DNA of 64,000 nt from Isoetes taiwanensis (GCA_021234155.1 JAJEKV010000047.1:4537637-4601636); one strand, 5' to 3'. Positions 10,790-22,000 are shown, counted from the first letter of the stretch. Notes: a model not told the origin generated them from the sequence alone. Made by a program: numbers and translations.

Positions 10790-11173
10790 GGCATGGAGCA
10801 GCCTGCCGCATCTTTGCCTGACTCTTTTATTTCTTCTGTTGTTGAAGCATCACATCCAGATCCTGTTGTGTTCTCGGCTGAGCTTGAGGCAGTTTTTTGT
10901 GCTCAAGAGTTTGTTAATAGCACTATCCAGGTTGGAACTGAGGCGCATAGGATTGCGGCATCCTTGCGCTTGCTCAGGCGGTAGCTTAGAGGGTTTTATG
11001 CCTCAATTCAGAATGCTATTTCTGCTGTGGAGTGGGATCAATTGGGGGTGCCCGTTTCTGAGTTGCATGTCTTGCGCTCTCATATGAGCCTTGCTAGGGT
11101 CTTGCTTGTGCAAAAAATTCGGCAACTAGATGAACTTATTAGGCATGCACAGTGTGGCGCCCCTATGAACTGA
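10763..11173 (+). pseudogene. Second ORF of the HUH-element locus, unknown function
   Basis: This ORF starts at METNGEPVAG directly after a pyrimidine-rich AG (TTTTTTAGTTGCAG) that follows the HUH stop. It could be a separate ORF or a downstream exon. It encodes about 136 residues, helical in character toward the end (SELHVLRSHMSLARVLL), with one in-frame TAG at 10982-10984. A further open stretch of 30 codons (11575-11667) lies just beyond the hAT element inserted downstream and may be its continuation after an intron. I do not recognise a domain. A partial copy of its start was captured at the duplication junction at 9722, so it belongs to the same unit as the HUH gene. Confidence 0.4.
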
Positions 11174-11201
11174 TTTGTTTTCATCTTCTTGTTTCTGTTC
11201 T

Positions 11202-11556
11202 CAGTGTAGGTTACGTACGCGTACGGTACCTTCTGGCTACTTACCGTACCGGACTGGACGTACAGTACGTACGGAATGGTTTTATGCATTCTGCGATCAA
11301 AAAAAAAATTTTTTTTTTTTTGAAGTACGTTACGTTTTTTTGAGGTACGGTACGTTTTTTAAAGGTTTTTTACGTTTTTTCAAGGTTTTTCTAAGGTACC
11401 GTACGTTTTTTAAAGGTACGGTACGTACCGTACCTCTGAACTTTTAACGTACCGAATTTTTTTTAGGTACGTTAAATTTCTGGGAGTACGTTAAGAGGTA
11501 CCGTACGTAAAAAACGTAAAAAACTTCTGTACGTACGGAAGTACGGTACTACACTG
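11202..11556. mobile_element. hAT-type non-autonomous element (MITE), 355 bp, with perfect 8-bp TSD
   Basis: The ends are CAGTGTAGGTTACGTAC (5') and, reading inward from the 3' end, CAGTGTAGTACCGTAC. The 8-bp sequence TCTGTTCT flanks it exactly on both sides (11194-11201 and 11557-11564). An 8-bp duplication with CAGTGTA-like termini is diagnostic of the hAT superfamily. The interior is made of many GTACGGTAC/CGTACG palindromic words and A/T runs and has no coding capacity, so it depends on an unseen transposase. Confidence 0.85.
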
Positions 11557-11784
11557 TCTGTTCTTGTGTATCAGCTTGAGAGAACTCATTATGGCTTTAT
11601 AAATAACATGGTTGTTTATCTTCTTAATGTCGTGTTCAATGTGTTTCAGCAGCATGGAGTTGCTTGACAGGTATGATTTTGCCACGTGTTGAATCTGTTG
11701 CAGCAGCTTGCTGCTGTATAATGTGGCCGACAATGTTTTTTGTTTGAATTAATATGTTGATACTGACTTGTTTACTTTGTTAGT

Positions 11785-12046
11785 GGGCTTCGGCCCCTAG
11801 GCATACTAGGCATCCCTCTTCTGGGATTCCTAGTATGCCTGGATGAGCGTCGGAACTTCTACTGGGGTTCGACTCCCTAGGCTCATAATTTTTTATTTGG
11901 TCAAGCTGCTAATTTGCAGATATTGTATTTATTCAATGGTTTAGTGGAATGTTAGGTGTAAGTCAAATATGGGGGTTTTGACCCCATCTTGACTTGCATT
12001 TGAGGGCTGCAATCTCGCCCCATGGCATATGCTGTGAGATATGCCA
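11785..12046. other. Cluster of five hairpins downstream of the HUH genes
   Basis: In order: GGGC-TTCG-GCCC (11785-11796); a 12-bp perfect stem AGGCATACTAGG/CCTAGTATGCCT (11799-11840) whose loop contains a further ATCCC/GGGAT stem; a T-arm-like hairpin around GGGGTTCGACTCCC near 11865-11880; ATGGGG/CCCCAT (11969-11987); and TGGCATAT/ATATGCCA with an 8-base loop (12023-12046). HUH enzymes typically recognise hairpins, so these could be cis-acting sites of the element. Alternatively they could be part of a structured RNA or a tRNA-derived repeat. Confidence 0.5.
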
Positions 12047-12490
12047 GCATCCAATGGCCAAAAAAAATTTATAGACACCCCAAATGATAATACACCCCAA
12101 ATAATAGATTATTACTAGGCTTACTATTACAAGCCATGGGGGTGATTTTGTATTTCAGCCCTTAGCTGCAGAAAAATGCTAAAAACTAAATGACTATGCA
12201 TGTCTCTACCGTGAAATTAGTTATGAATCGATTACCTCTTCTCTCTTCTCCTCTAAATCATCCATGCCTGCCGCACCCGCTCCTCAAATCGGCTACTTTG
12301 ACATGCAACAGACTGAGAGGTGATCCCAAAGGATGGTGTTAGCACCTCCACATGTCCTCATTGTAGTGGTCAGTGTGTGCATGGGCTGGCAAATTCCAAC
12401 ATGGACCGCTGGATTAGTCCATGCTTCAATCTCCACCATCCAAACGTTTTCATATACTATAGCCTCAGAAATCATAGGTGTGATTAACGT
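12047..12490. other. Intergenic DNA with a short direct repeat
   Basis: ACACCCCAAATGATAAT is followed at once by ACACCCCAAATAATA near 12075-12105. No gene is seen. Confidence 0.5.
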
Positions 12491-13420
12491 GGTGATCCCG
12501 GAGGGCAGGATCACTTCGACGGATAACCTCCGCCGTTAACAACCTAGGCGAGGGTGATCCTGCAGGAGGGGATCCACGTCCCGGAGGCCAGGGATCCCAG
12601 AGGATGGGATCATTGTAGCAGATAACCTCCGCCATTAACAGCTCAGGAAGGGGTGATCTCGGAGGAGAGGATTCACGTTCGGGGGATAGGCATCACGGGA
12701 GATCCACGTCAGGAACCTCAGCTCGAGGCAAGGAACTACGTCAGCCAGGGGCCGAGGATCCCGAAGGATGGATCGCCTCGGCGGATAACCTCCCCGTTAA
12801 TAGCCCAGGTGAGGGTGATCTCAGAGGAGGGGATCCATGTCCCAGGGGTAGAGGATCCCCCGAAGGAGGAGATCCACATCATGGGTCCTGAGATCCTGGA
12901 GATCACCTCGGTAGATAACGTCTGTCGTTAACAGCCCAGACGGGGGTGATCTCGAAGAAGGGAATCCACGTCATAGGTCCGGGGATCCGGGAGGGTGGGA
13001 TCACCATGGCAGATGACCTCTACTGTTAACAGCCATGACTGCGGGATTCGAAGAGGGGATCCACCCCCCGGCGATCCTGAAGGACAGTATCACCACGACG
13101 GATAACCTCTATCGGTAACAGCCATGGGCGGGAGACTTCGGAGGAGGGGGCCACGTCCGGGGATCTTGGAGGTCGGGAATCACCTAGTATCGGTCACCCT
13201 CAGGATCTCGGAGGAGGGAATCACCAACGTGATCCTGGAGGCCGTGATATTTCAATTGCGGATGGATGGGATCCGACAAGGTTTTTGACGATGGAGATGA
13301 CCCGTATTGACCTAGCATGTGCCCATACTTTCGAACGGGGTCTCCCGAACAGATCCCATTGGAAGTGGCCCGGGATATCAAAATACAAGATCTTTACCTC
13401 CAGGATCCCCGAATCCGAAG
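12491..13420. repeat. Degenerate GATCC-rich tandem repeat, period about 90-160 bp
   Basis: The phrase GATAACCTC-CCGTTAACAGCC recurs, with changes, at about 12521, 12621, 12783, 12913, 13012 and 13101. Between these, GGATCC and GATCNCGGAGG words are frequent. The block is GC-rich. Related GATCCCGGAGG repeats recur at 43958-44060 and 44296-44355. Short open frames here are by-products. Confidence 0.75.
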
Positions 13421-14647
13421 TAAACGTATCATGAGCCGCGAAAAAACTTGACCCTTGATCTTGGGACATGCTTTACCATAAAATATGATGTCTTGGGAGG
13501 CATACAGCCCAAGTCTGCATACAGACTCCAATTGTTGCTTTGCTTTATGGAAGACTTGATTCTTACCCTAAAGACAATTAGGACGTGCGAAACTTTGGCG
13601 CATGTTGAAATCTGGACACCAAAGATTGTAGGTTATAGTGTACATTTTAGGGGAGACATTCCATCTGAAGTGGTTCGTTTTACTAAGCAACAATTCTGAA
13701 AGAATTATCGATTAGTAAGAATAAGTTCTGGCACTATTTGTCGGTGCAGGAGAAGTCCCAAAAGTGGGAAGTATATTTTAAATTCTGCTTAGGTCTCTCC
13801 TCTCAAGTATATTTGAGGAAGACTTTATTAATACTACCGTAACTTTACCTGCTCCCTTATAAATTTCCATGGGTAATCTATTTCAAGTGCCATGGAATTA
13901 TGCTACTTGATTCAAATTCCCAGGGCTGCATGTGTTAACAATGTGGTTAACAATGTGGTTTATTTGCGGGCGTTGGACATCTCTTAAAATAGGGAAAAGC
14001 AACAATATTGGCATATGGCATCTGATAGGGCAATCACAGTAAGCTGGGCATAACCTGAACTGGCCAATTTTGGCTTCAATGCTCATTTTTAAGCATTAGA
14101 TATTACAATAAGATCACGCTAAGTGCCTTTGGGTTGCTAGATCGGGAAGGAAATATTTGACCTTGGATATTACTTTTCAGCTCATAATCTGTTGAACTGC
14201 TCCATGGTGGAAATGGAACGTATGTTTCTTATCTATCTTGATATTTAGCTATGTTTTAAACAGATTTTTTATGTTATCTTTTTGCACGGGATTAATTAAC
14301 AGTATTATTTAAAGACCCATCATCATATCCTCAGGCAAAGTTTGATTGCTTAACCAGCAAATAAGAAGGATTAATTGCTAGTATATTGGCAAAACGTCAT
14401 ATTTGGTGTGTACTAAATGGAGATGGATTTGCCTTGCTAAAGCATTGCAGCATTAATATAATGGAAGAAATGGGAGAATCTAACTTTATGGACTTGGAAT
14501 GGAAGAAATTGGAGAATCTAATGTTATGGACTTGGGAAGAGGAGCCTGAATCTCACGTCAATGAAAACCAGGTTGGATACATATAATTGGTCATTGATTT
14601 AGTCTCGTAGATGGATTTATATTCAAGTGACTTGCTGGGAGGTTTTT
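13421..14647. other. Intergenic DNA, no gene seen
   Basis: AT-rich with frequent stops. There is a small direct repeat (TGTGGTTAACAA twice) near 13935-13960 and GGAATGGAAGAAAT-type repeats near 14460-14520. Confidence 0.5.
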
Positions 14648-14915
14648 TTTAATTGGTACGACTTTGGCTAAGATTTTAGAATATGAAATACGGGGGCTCG
14701 AACCTCTACCAAAATAAATCAATGTCCTAATAAGACTACTTTAACCAATGTACCCAATGAGCTAATATGATTTTTTTTTTCTTGAATGTTTTTTTTTTTT
14801 CTTAAATAACAACCCATTCAATTGTTTTAGGGATATATGGTCTATGGTTTCCAGATTTGTTATTTTTACATCCATATCAAATCCCCCTGCAACCCCCTGT
14901 TATTTTGGTACATAT
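14648..14915 (-). mobile_element. Partial copy of the 0.45-kb dispersed repeat with tRNA-like promoter boxes
   Basis: On the minus strand this contains a TTAGCTCATTGGGTACATTGGTTAAAG-like A-box region (plus coordinates about 14740-14766) and a B box, GGTTCGAGCCC (about 14694-14704). It is followed by the family's CGTATTTCATATT segment, and the CAGGGGGTTGCAGGGGG end lies at about 14880-14900. The same family forms arrays at 24.2 and 34.4 kb and single copies at 39.2 and 48.6 kb. Confidence 0.65.
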
Positions 14916-15690
14916 GTAGAGCAGAATGAAGTATTATATGAATCTTTTTTACATCTTGAAATAGAGCTATCACAAACCAAGATAGCTTTACACTTTTGAG
15001 CAGACCTTTTTTACATCTTGAAATTTGTAATTGTAGAGCTATTACCATCCAAGAGCAAGTTTATCTTCTTGAAATCTTACACTTGGAATCCTAAATAGGA
15101 TATTTAGAGCAAATACAGTTCCGATCACTGAAAGGAACCAGTATGGATATCATGGGCACGCTAAGCCATCTTAGTGTACAAAACACTATGAAATTAATTT
15201 CTCCTCTTGCATCATGTTACATGATGACTGCAAACTCGACAAAGATGCAAAGTATAAAGTTAACGTTGCTTGGATATTATACCCTGGAATGCTCTACTAA
15301 GTGTTTTCATGTACATGGGAAAGTCATATGTGTGCATAGCCAAGTCATATAATATAAGATCATAATACAATGATCTATATTACATTCAAATTGAAAACGA
15401 TGCAAATTATATTTAACTCCATAAGATTCACCTGTCACCAGAAGTAGCTGCAAGTGATTGCTTTGCAATGGATGCGATAAGAATAATCCACAATAACTGC
15501 ATCACATAAGAGTTCATGATGAAAATGTGCGATGAGAATTCGTCTGATATATGTGTTCTACACCATAACGCAGGTCATTCTCAATTGTCCCTACTATGTC
15601 AAAAACCAAGATAAAAAACATTGTTTGAATGTGGCAACAACTTTCACATTCTAATAAAAGACACCCACAATTGCCTGGATCTATGTAGAC
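14916..15690. other. Intergenic DNA, short local repeats only
   Basis: TTTTTTACATCTTGAAAT occurs at about 14945 and 15005. No gene-like frame is present. Confidence 0.5.
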
Positions 15691-15700
15691 AATGCAAACC

Positions 15701-16013
15701 TGTTGTCACATTATAAATATAATGCCCTGAATGTTTTGACCCTGACATAATTTAAATCCCCACTCAACATTACTTTTGGTCTTGTTTGATGCCATCGTTC
15801 TTCCAAACTTGAAGCAAAGCCAGAACTGAAATGAAACATTTGAGAACCTCTACCTGCAATGAATATGTGTAATGATTTTAGAACGTATTGACAATGTCGC
15901 ATTGCGAAGTGGTTGAAAAATATATAGAAGTTTTGAAATGACCAAAAAATTTGTTGTTGCCACACTGTAACTATAATGCCCTAAACGTTTTGACTTGGAC
16001 ATAATTTAAATCA
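15701..16013. repeat. Pair of about 58-bp direct repeats, 254 bp apart
   Basis: ATAATGCCCTGAATGTTTTG within 15701-15758 matches ATAATGCCCTAAACGTTTTG within 15955-16013, and both copies end ACATAATTTAAAT. This could be the ends of a small LTR-like or solo element, or a simple duplication. Confidence 0.55.
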
Positions 16014-17670
16014 TTACACTGAGCCAAACACATGACGTTTTTTGTTGATGTGGATTGCGGTTCATATCATTCATAATAGCTCTTCCGCATAATGTGGTAA
16101 TCTCCAATAAGCACTTGCTAATAGAGTCCTAACCAGTGCATTTGCATATTACATATAATATTACAATAAAATACGTTTTTTGCACTTTGTATATTCAACA
16201 TAAAATAGATATTTTAGAAATGTTGCTGCATACCTATAAGAAGCGTCGACAATCAAACACAATGTGGATCTCTTTCCAACTCGCAAATGTAATCCGTAAA
16301 AAGCCTCTCTGATCCACACAATATATGAGATATCTTAGTGTACATATGAGAAATGATGACATAATTCATATTTAACTTGTAATACACATTTTGTTATAGT
16401 ACAACTTACAACCTGAAATTGAACTTGTAGATTGAAGAGCATAACACAGCTGTAAATGTCATAAAGCAACAAATGAGATAGCAATTCTAAAATATAAATT
16501 CAAAATCAGCTGAATACGAACTAGTCAAAGAGCTTGTGGCATAAGAGATAGCAACGAAGTTGTATGATCAATACAGGCTATAGATGCAAGCATGACAGCT
16601 TTATCAAAAGAATCACACTTTTTTTTTAGATAGATAAAGCTGCAAATGTAGTTTCAGTGTCCTGCACTGGAAGTAACATCAGAATAGTCTATAGACATTA
16701 AAAAGTATATGTTCAAAGACCTATGAGTAGCCAATGTAGTTGATTTTACTTCGCGACAGAAAGTAAGTGATATTCAGCACCGGAAGAAAATCATATAGTA
16801 CAAGCTCTTCTAAGCTCCAATTCCAGAAACTCCACATAAGATCCAATAATAGATGCATGCAAAAATGCACGGAGCATGAATCTTTACCTCAGAACTCCTT
16901 GTCACCTTGAAGAGGGCAAATTCAAGCACAGTCAAAATTCACTATAAGAGATGTAGAATTGCTACTGAGATCTCCACCTTCTTATGTCTCAGCTACACAC
17001 AATCCTTTGAATTCGATTCATCTATTTATGGTAGCATGAGCATCACTGAAGCCAACTGCATTCCCAAAATATCCTGTGGAAAATTGGGCAATCCGTTCCT
17101 ACAGTTCCACAGAATGGCAAGACCTATGGTCTGGATAGAAGGCAAGCACGTTGCTTGCGAGATTTTTTGCCATATATAGCTGCATACAATTTGAAACGAA
17201 GTGAAGCTAAAATCATACCATACTTGCAAGGAAAAAAAGAACCAAGGAAACCCAAAATTACCTGTTATTGGCATGGAACACTGGGTAATGTCTTAATTAG
17301 GGAAATTGTAGAGATGGAATATAGAAACTTAAGTCTGTTAGTTCTGTAATCTGAGAGTGGAAACGCAAGATGGAATCGTGGAAATCGAATTGGTGGTGTC
17401 TTGCTTGACCTATAGGGTCTGGATTTTGAAAGCGCTTCAGGGAGGCAAACACTTGGGAGCACAAATCTGGGCCGTCATGAATTTAGGGGGTGGTTGATGC
17501 CATGGATCTCAGCCATCCAGTCCAAGGGCTAGATCCACGACACTAAAACATTATAATATAGTATTGATTAGACTCTTCACATATGTCTTATATTATTACT
17601 TTTAATAAATAATAATAAAACAAGGTGCTGCGCACGGAGGGTTGCCCTCCATGGTCGGAAGGTGAAGTGG
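16014..17670. other. Intergenic DNA, no supported gene
   Basis: Open frames at 16907-17179 (+) and 17265-17462 (-) show no motif. A segment near 17340-17480 is GC-richer and could be a UTR remnant. Confidence 0.4.
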
Positions 17671-17765
17671 CAGGTGATCGCCAGTTTACAGGGAACAATG
17701 GGTTTGGAGCAGTCATCAGCATATCCTAGGTATATTCTAGCATATGCCTAGAATATTCCACTAAA
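17671..17765. repeat. Dispersed repeat end with palindrome (family also at 22245 and 31761)
   Basis: CCAGTTTACAGGGA, then AGCAGTCATCAGCATATCCTAGGTATATTCTAG and a palindromic tail, matches the segments at 22245-22330 and 31761-31845. There the tail is the perfect inverted repeat TAAGTATAT/ATATACTTA around TCTAGT. This is probably one end of an unclassified transposon. Confidence 0.55.
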
Positions 17766-18488
17766 ATCGTCAAGGATTTTGTCACCTTTTTCGTCACCAT
17801 GATCATAAGAAATTACGTTACAGTTTCATCAATAGTTCATTACATTGTTATTATCATTTTATTGCTATTAAAAGGGGTGGTTAACCCAATTAAGAAATCT
17901 ATATGTATTTTGTACACAAATTAAAAAGCTCTAATAACACCATTACTAACTATAAATATTATATTATTAGAACATCCATCCATGATGTCTAGTTGGTAAG
18001 AGCCATTACAATTTCACATTGAATGATCCTAAATCAAGTCTAATCATGACACTGTGACATATCTGCATGCCTCACATGACGAGTTGGAGTACTTCTAAAG
18101 GAATTAACTCTAAGAACTTGGTAATTTCCAGCTATAAGAGTTGCGAAAAAGGATGGTTCCGCTGAAGCAACTGAACAACGCCCTTTCTGCAAAATGGAAA
18201 ACATGCAATATTAATTGTTGGGAAAAAGACAAAAATGAAACAGTTGTCAAATGATTACCAAAGGAACATTTGTCTTAGAAACAAATATGCTTTTCTCATC
18301 CATGCATGGAAATGAACTGAGCAACTCCTAAATAAACACACCTAAATAAACAGCCCCACAGTTAACCAACAAACAGCAACAAATCAACCAATAAACATAA
18401 ATCAACAAACATGGCCTAAAGTGGCATGACTTACTTAGATCATTAAATGGCGTGGTTTACTTATAAGGAATTTGCAGGATGAAACGCC
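17766..18488. other. Intergenic DNA, no gene seen
   Basis: AT-rich, with stops in all frames and no marked repeats. Confidence 0.5.
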
Positions 18489-18680
18489 CAATATAGAATT
18501 AAAAAATTCCAATAACAACATTGCTACATGTTTGATTTCAACCAAGATGTCATCTTTGATAAATGGCTTGAAAATTGCACCAGCCCAATATGGAATTGAA
18601 AAATTGCAATAACAACATTGCTACATGTTTGATTTCAACCAAGATGTCATCTTTGATAAATGGCTTCACAAATTCGCTCT
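18489..18680. repeat. 97-bp tandem duplication
   Basis: AACAACATTGCTACATGTTT at 18514 recurs at 18611, with matching flanks (AATATAGAATT/AATATGGAATT before, GATAAATGGCTT after). The copies are nearly identical, so this is a recent duplication. Confidence 0.85.
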
Positions 18681-19021
18681 TCCACCAGTCAGATGCACAT
18701 CACTGAGCAGTGACAGCTTGCATGCTTTTATGTGTTTGATATGTGAAAGATGCAACATGTAAGAGGTGACAACTAAATGGGAGAGGTTGTTGATGAATTT
18801 GGACATTATCCCACATTTTCGTGTTTTGAATCTGCTTATTTTGCTCTTCCGTTTCTACTCTACAGCTTATGTTGTTATCTGTGAGTTGTTCATGCATACA
18901 AACAAACATAGGCCTACTATCTAGTGCAGTCGATATTCTTCCCCCCTACATTGCTGCTCCTCCAAAGCTAGTGTATAACCTTTGAGTTTGCTTGTTATGG
19001 CTTTTCCGACATGCACAAAGA

Positions 19022-19395
19022 CAATGTTGTACCGTACGTATACCGTACCGTACGTCCGAAACGTATTTTTTGAAAAAATACGTATTTTTTGTCATACGTG
19101 CTTAAAGTGCTTAAAAGTTTTTTTTTTAATTAAAAGAAAAAGCTTAAATATTACTAAAAATGAAAGTAAACTACAAATAGATTGTTGGAATGTTGGTTAG
19201 CATGCTAATTTGTCTTTGTTATGTAGGACATCCAGGTTCAATCCCTAGTGAGTACAAAGTAAGTCTATTTTGAAAAACTAGTGTCTGTTTTTTTTAAAAA
19301 AAGTTGCAGACGTATTTTTTTAAAAATACGTGTACCGTACGGTATGGGAGGGTACGTATGTATTTTTAAAAAATACGCGTATTTGAACAACACTG
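19022..19395. mobile_element. hAT-type non-autonomous element (MITE), 374 bp, with perfect 8-bp TSD
   Basis: The 5' end reads CAATGTTGTACCGTACG and the 3' end, read inward on the other strand, CAGTGTTGTTCAAATACGCG. The 8-bp sequence CACAAAGA flanks it exactly (19014-19021 and 19396-19403). Terminal sequence plus 8-bp duplication identify hAT. The interior has the same CCGTACGG/ACGTATTTTTT palindromic style as the element at 11202, so the two belong to related families. No coding capacity is present. Confidence 0.85.
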
Positions 19396-19789
19396 CACAA
19401 AGAAGGCTTTTGGCTTGAGAAAGGGCAAGAAGGTATTTTTGGGTGGAGAGCTTTATAGCCGTCTGCTCCTCTACTGCTACAACATCTTCTAGGATGGAGT
19501 CTGGCAGAAGACTCTGATATATTTCAAGAGCAGAGCTCCATAGTTGTCTGGAATATGCCATGCCCACCACCCAGGGGTTTTTCTTTCGGGCAACCTAAAA
19601 ATAAATTGTAGAAACAGCTTAAGCAGTAATCACAACATGCAAATCTGATGTTGGGCTAACAGAATTCATGAAGTACATTGTAAATGAAAAACAATACTCC
19701 ACTGAACCGAAGCAGTATAGGACAATAGATGTGGGTTCATTTCCCACATGTTGAAGAGTGTTTCCATCACAATTGAAATTTACACAACT

Positions 19790-19843
19790 ATTCCACAAGT
19801 TCATAGCCAAAGAAATATTCCACAAGTTCATAGCCAAAGAAAT
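19790..19843. repeat. 27-bp perfect tandem repeat, two copies
   Basis: ATTCCACAAGTTCATAGCCA followed by AAGAAAT is present twice in succession. Confidence 0.85.
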
Positions 19844-20749
19844 AGGTTGCCACAATAAATTTCTTGTAACTTATAAGAGAGGAACAACAATAGCACAATA
19901 TATTAGAAGAGTCCAAACTCTAAACTCGTAGCTTCTAATATAAAAAAGCAAATTGCCTTACCACAAAGCCGTCAATTTTGACTTGCTTAGTATTTCAATT
20001 GCTTACTAGTGAGACAAGGGGAACCGTTGCATTTGGTTCTTGTTTCTCATAATACTTCATTATTTCCTGTCTCCCCCCACACTGGTACTAAATTGTTTCA
20101 TTGAAAACCTGGCCTTGTTGGAAAGGTTGATGTTTATATAACTAGTCTTACAGAAACCATCAAGCAAGAAAGAGTCTCTCCCTATGTGTCTCCCCACGTG
20201 TGACGTAGCTTATGCAAGTCACAATCATGAGGCATAGAAGGTTTACTCTCTTGAGGCTCTTAATGTCTGGTTATTATTTGGACGTATGAACAGGTATACA
20301 TTCTAATAGAATGAAATATGGAAGATTAGAGCATCCCAGGTGTTTTCTCTAACACCTGGTGCAAAATAGGTGATGCATGTTTTTGTCTACTTAGAGTGCT
20401 GCCCTTTACCCTCAAGGAAACCCCTCTAGAGCTTTTGCCTCATGCAGAGCAATACATTTAACAAGAAGTATCTGTGGTTGGTGGCAGTTGTGCTTGTTTT
20501 AAATGGGTGTATGGCAACTGGGTAACTGTTTGAGTTGTATAAGGCAATTATGTTGCGACTTCAAAGATCCCCAATGCTTTCATTGGATAGGATATCCCGC
20601 GATTGCTAATCGATGGTAATCTATTATTTCAGTTAGGACTGGTTCTCTCGTGCATAGTTTGCATTTTTCCCGAGCAAGTCCGGACTTCTCCAAAAGCAGG
20701 GCCTCAATTGTTGATTTACCTACAAGAAAACGAGAAAAAAGAAAGTGAC
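19844..20749. other. Intergenic DNA, no gene seen
   Basis: No open frame of note and no clear repeat up to the start of the segmental duplication. Confidence 0.5.
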
Positions 20750-21289
20750 TAATGTGGCAATGGTATTTTTTTATTTGAGGCTTTTTTTCCTAGCTTTGAT
20801 TTCTCAAGTTTATGAATTCAGCCGGTTTGATAATGTTCAAACTCACTTGAATTCGTCATAGGTATGAAGATGAAGGTATGCATGTTCTTTTCCCAAGCAG
20901 GTTAAAGATACTTACCTTTCCCTAATTGGCACTCCATTAGTGTCTAAAAGAGAAGCTATCAAATACTAGCCACAAAAAGAAAGAATGCAAAAGGTTAAGC
21001 TAAAAGCAGTAGGCATGAACATGAATCTTCTAAGCTTCAACATACAAAAGAAACAAAACACAATTTGAAATGAGAGCTGACTTTAGTGTTCGATCGCATC
21101 AGAAAGCCAAATTTAATGGTTGGATATCCAGATTATCTCCTTAAGCAACTCCAAACATAGACTTCATCTTGATCTGAAAAAATGTGAGTGCATCTTCTTT
21201 GCATTGAAATGCCAAATTTAATAGCTAGGGCTTGGACAACCCCTTAAGCAATTCAGCTGCAGACTTTATATTGACCTCCAGAGATTAAC

Positions 21290-22000
21290 TAGTATCTCCA
21301 GGAGGATGTTTTCTCGGAGTCTCCTTTACTAATGCTTGCAAGTATGGCAACTTATCTATGTCTTCTTCCTGCACAGCCCTTTGCCCTACATTCTTCTCAA
21401 TTTCTTCTATCAGCTTTGTCTGGATATCAGGATACTTCACAACATTTGCCATGCACCATTCCGGACAATTGCTAGTTGTGTCTACCCCCGCATTTATAAG
21501 CTCGAGAATAGAGCACTACCAAATCTTTGTCGAGTTAATTCCACTTCTTTCCACTCAGATTTCATGGCCCAACCAAACTACTTAGATAGCAGTTAGGGTC
21601 CACTCGCCTTCTTCTTTCGACTTCTTAGTCTCTTCAATCAGAGAGAAATGAAGAACCCGTCTTGCTTATACGCTAGATGAGAGAATCTTTGCTTTCTTAT
21701 TGGACCGAAACGTAGAAAAGGCACAAAATCTCTTATTAAAAACCTAGGGCTAGTGATGATCTCTCTAAGAAGCTCATCCATGTATTCTATATTGGCCTCT
21801 TCTAACTGCCTACAGAAACAAATGTAAGAAAGAAGATCAAAGGCGGCAAACCCGCAATTCTTCAACACAAAAACAGACCCTTTTCGTTATGATTCTTCTT
21901 TGCATCGATTCAACAAGCCCTGAATAACATATTCTCTCACACTAGCATAGGAAGACATCCTTGAACTGCTAAGAACACTCATGATCGCATAAAGCTGAAC
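21290..22000 (-). pseudogene. P450 exon fragment (CYP77/CYP89-like), copy 1
   Basis: This is the same truncated P450 exon as at 30802-31515, but interrupted by many one- and two-base indels. Recognisable stretches include EEANIEYMDELLREIITSP and the region encoding the I-helix and ExxR helix. The start is at a splice acceptor (CTGCAG) ending at plus position 22001. There is no N-terminal anchor exon and no heme-binding exon. Differences from copy 2 fall mainly at CAG/CTG triplets (see findings), so part of the apparent decay may be technical. Confidence 0.7.

Noticed and set aside
11202-11556. Mutator-type MITE
   Set aside because: The target duplication is exactly 8 bp and the ends are CAGTGTA-like, which is hAT. 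Mutator elements make 9-11-bp duplications.
14690-14770. A functional tRNA gene, suggested by GGTTCGAGCCC
   Set aside because: No acceptor stem or anticodon arm can be formed and the A-to-B box distance is too long. It belongs to a dispersed repeat family.
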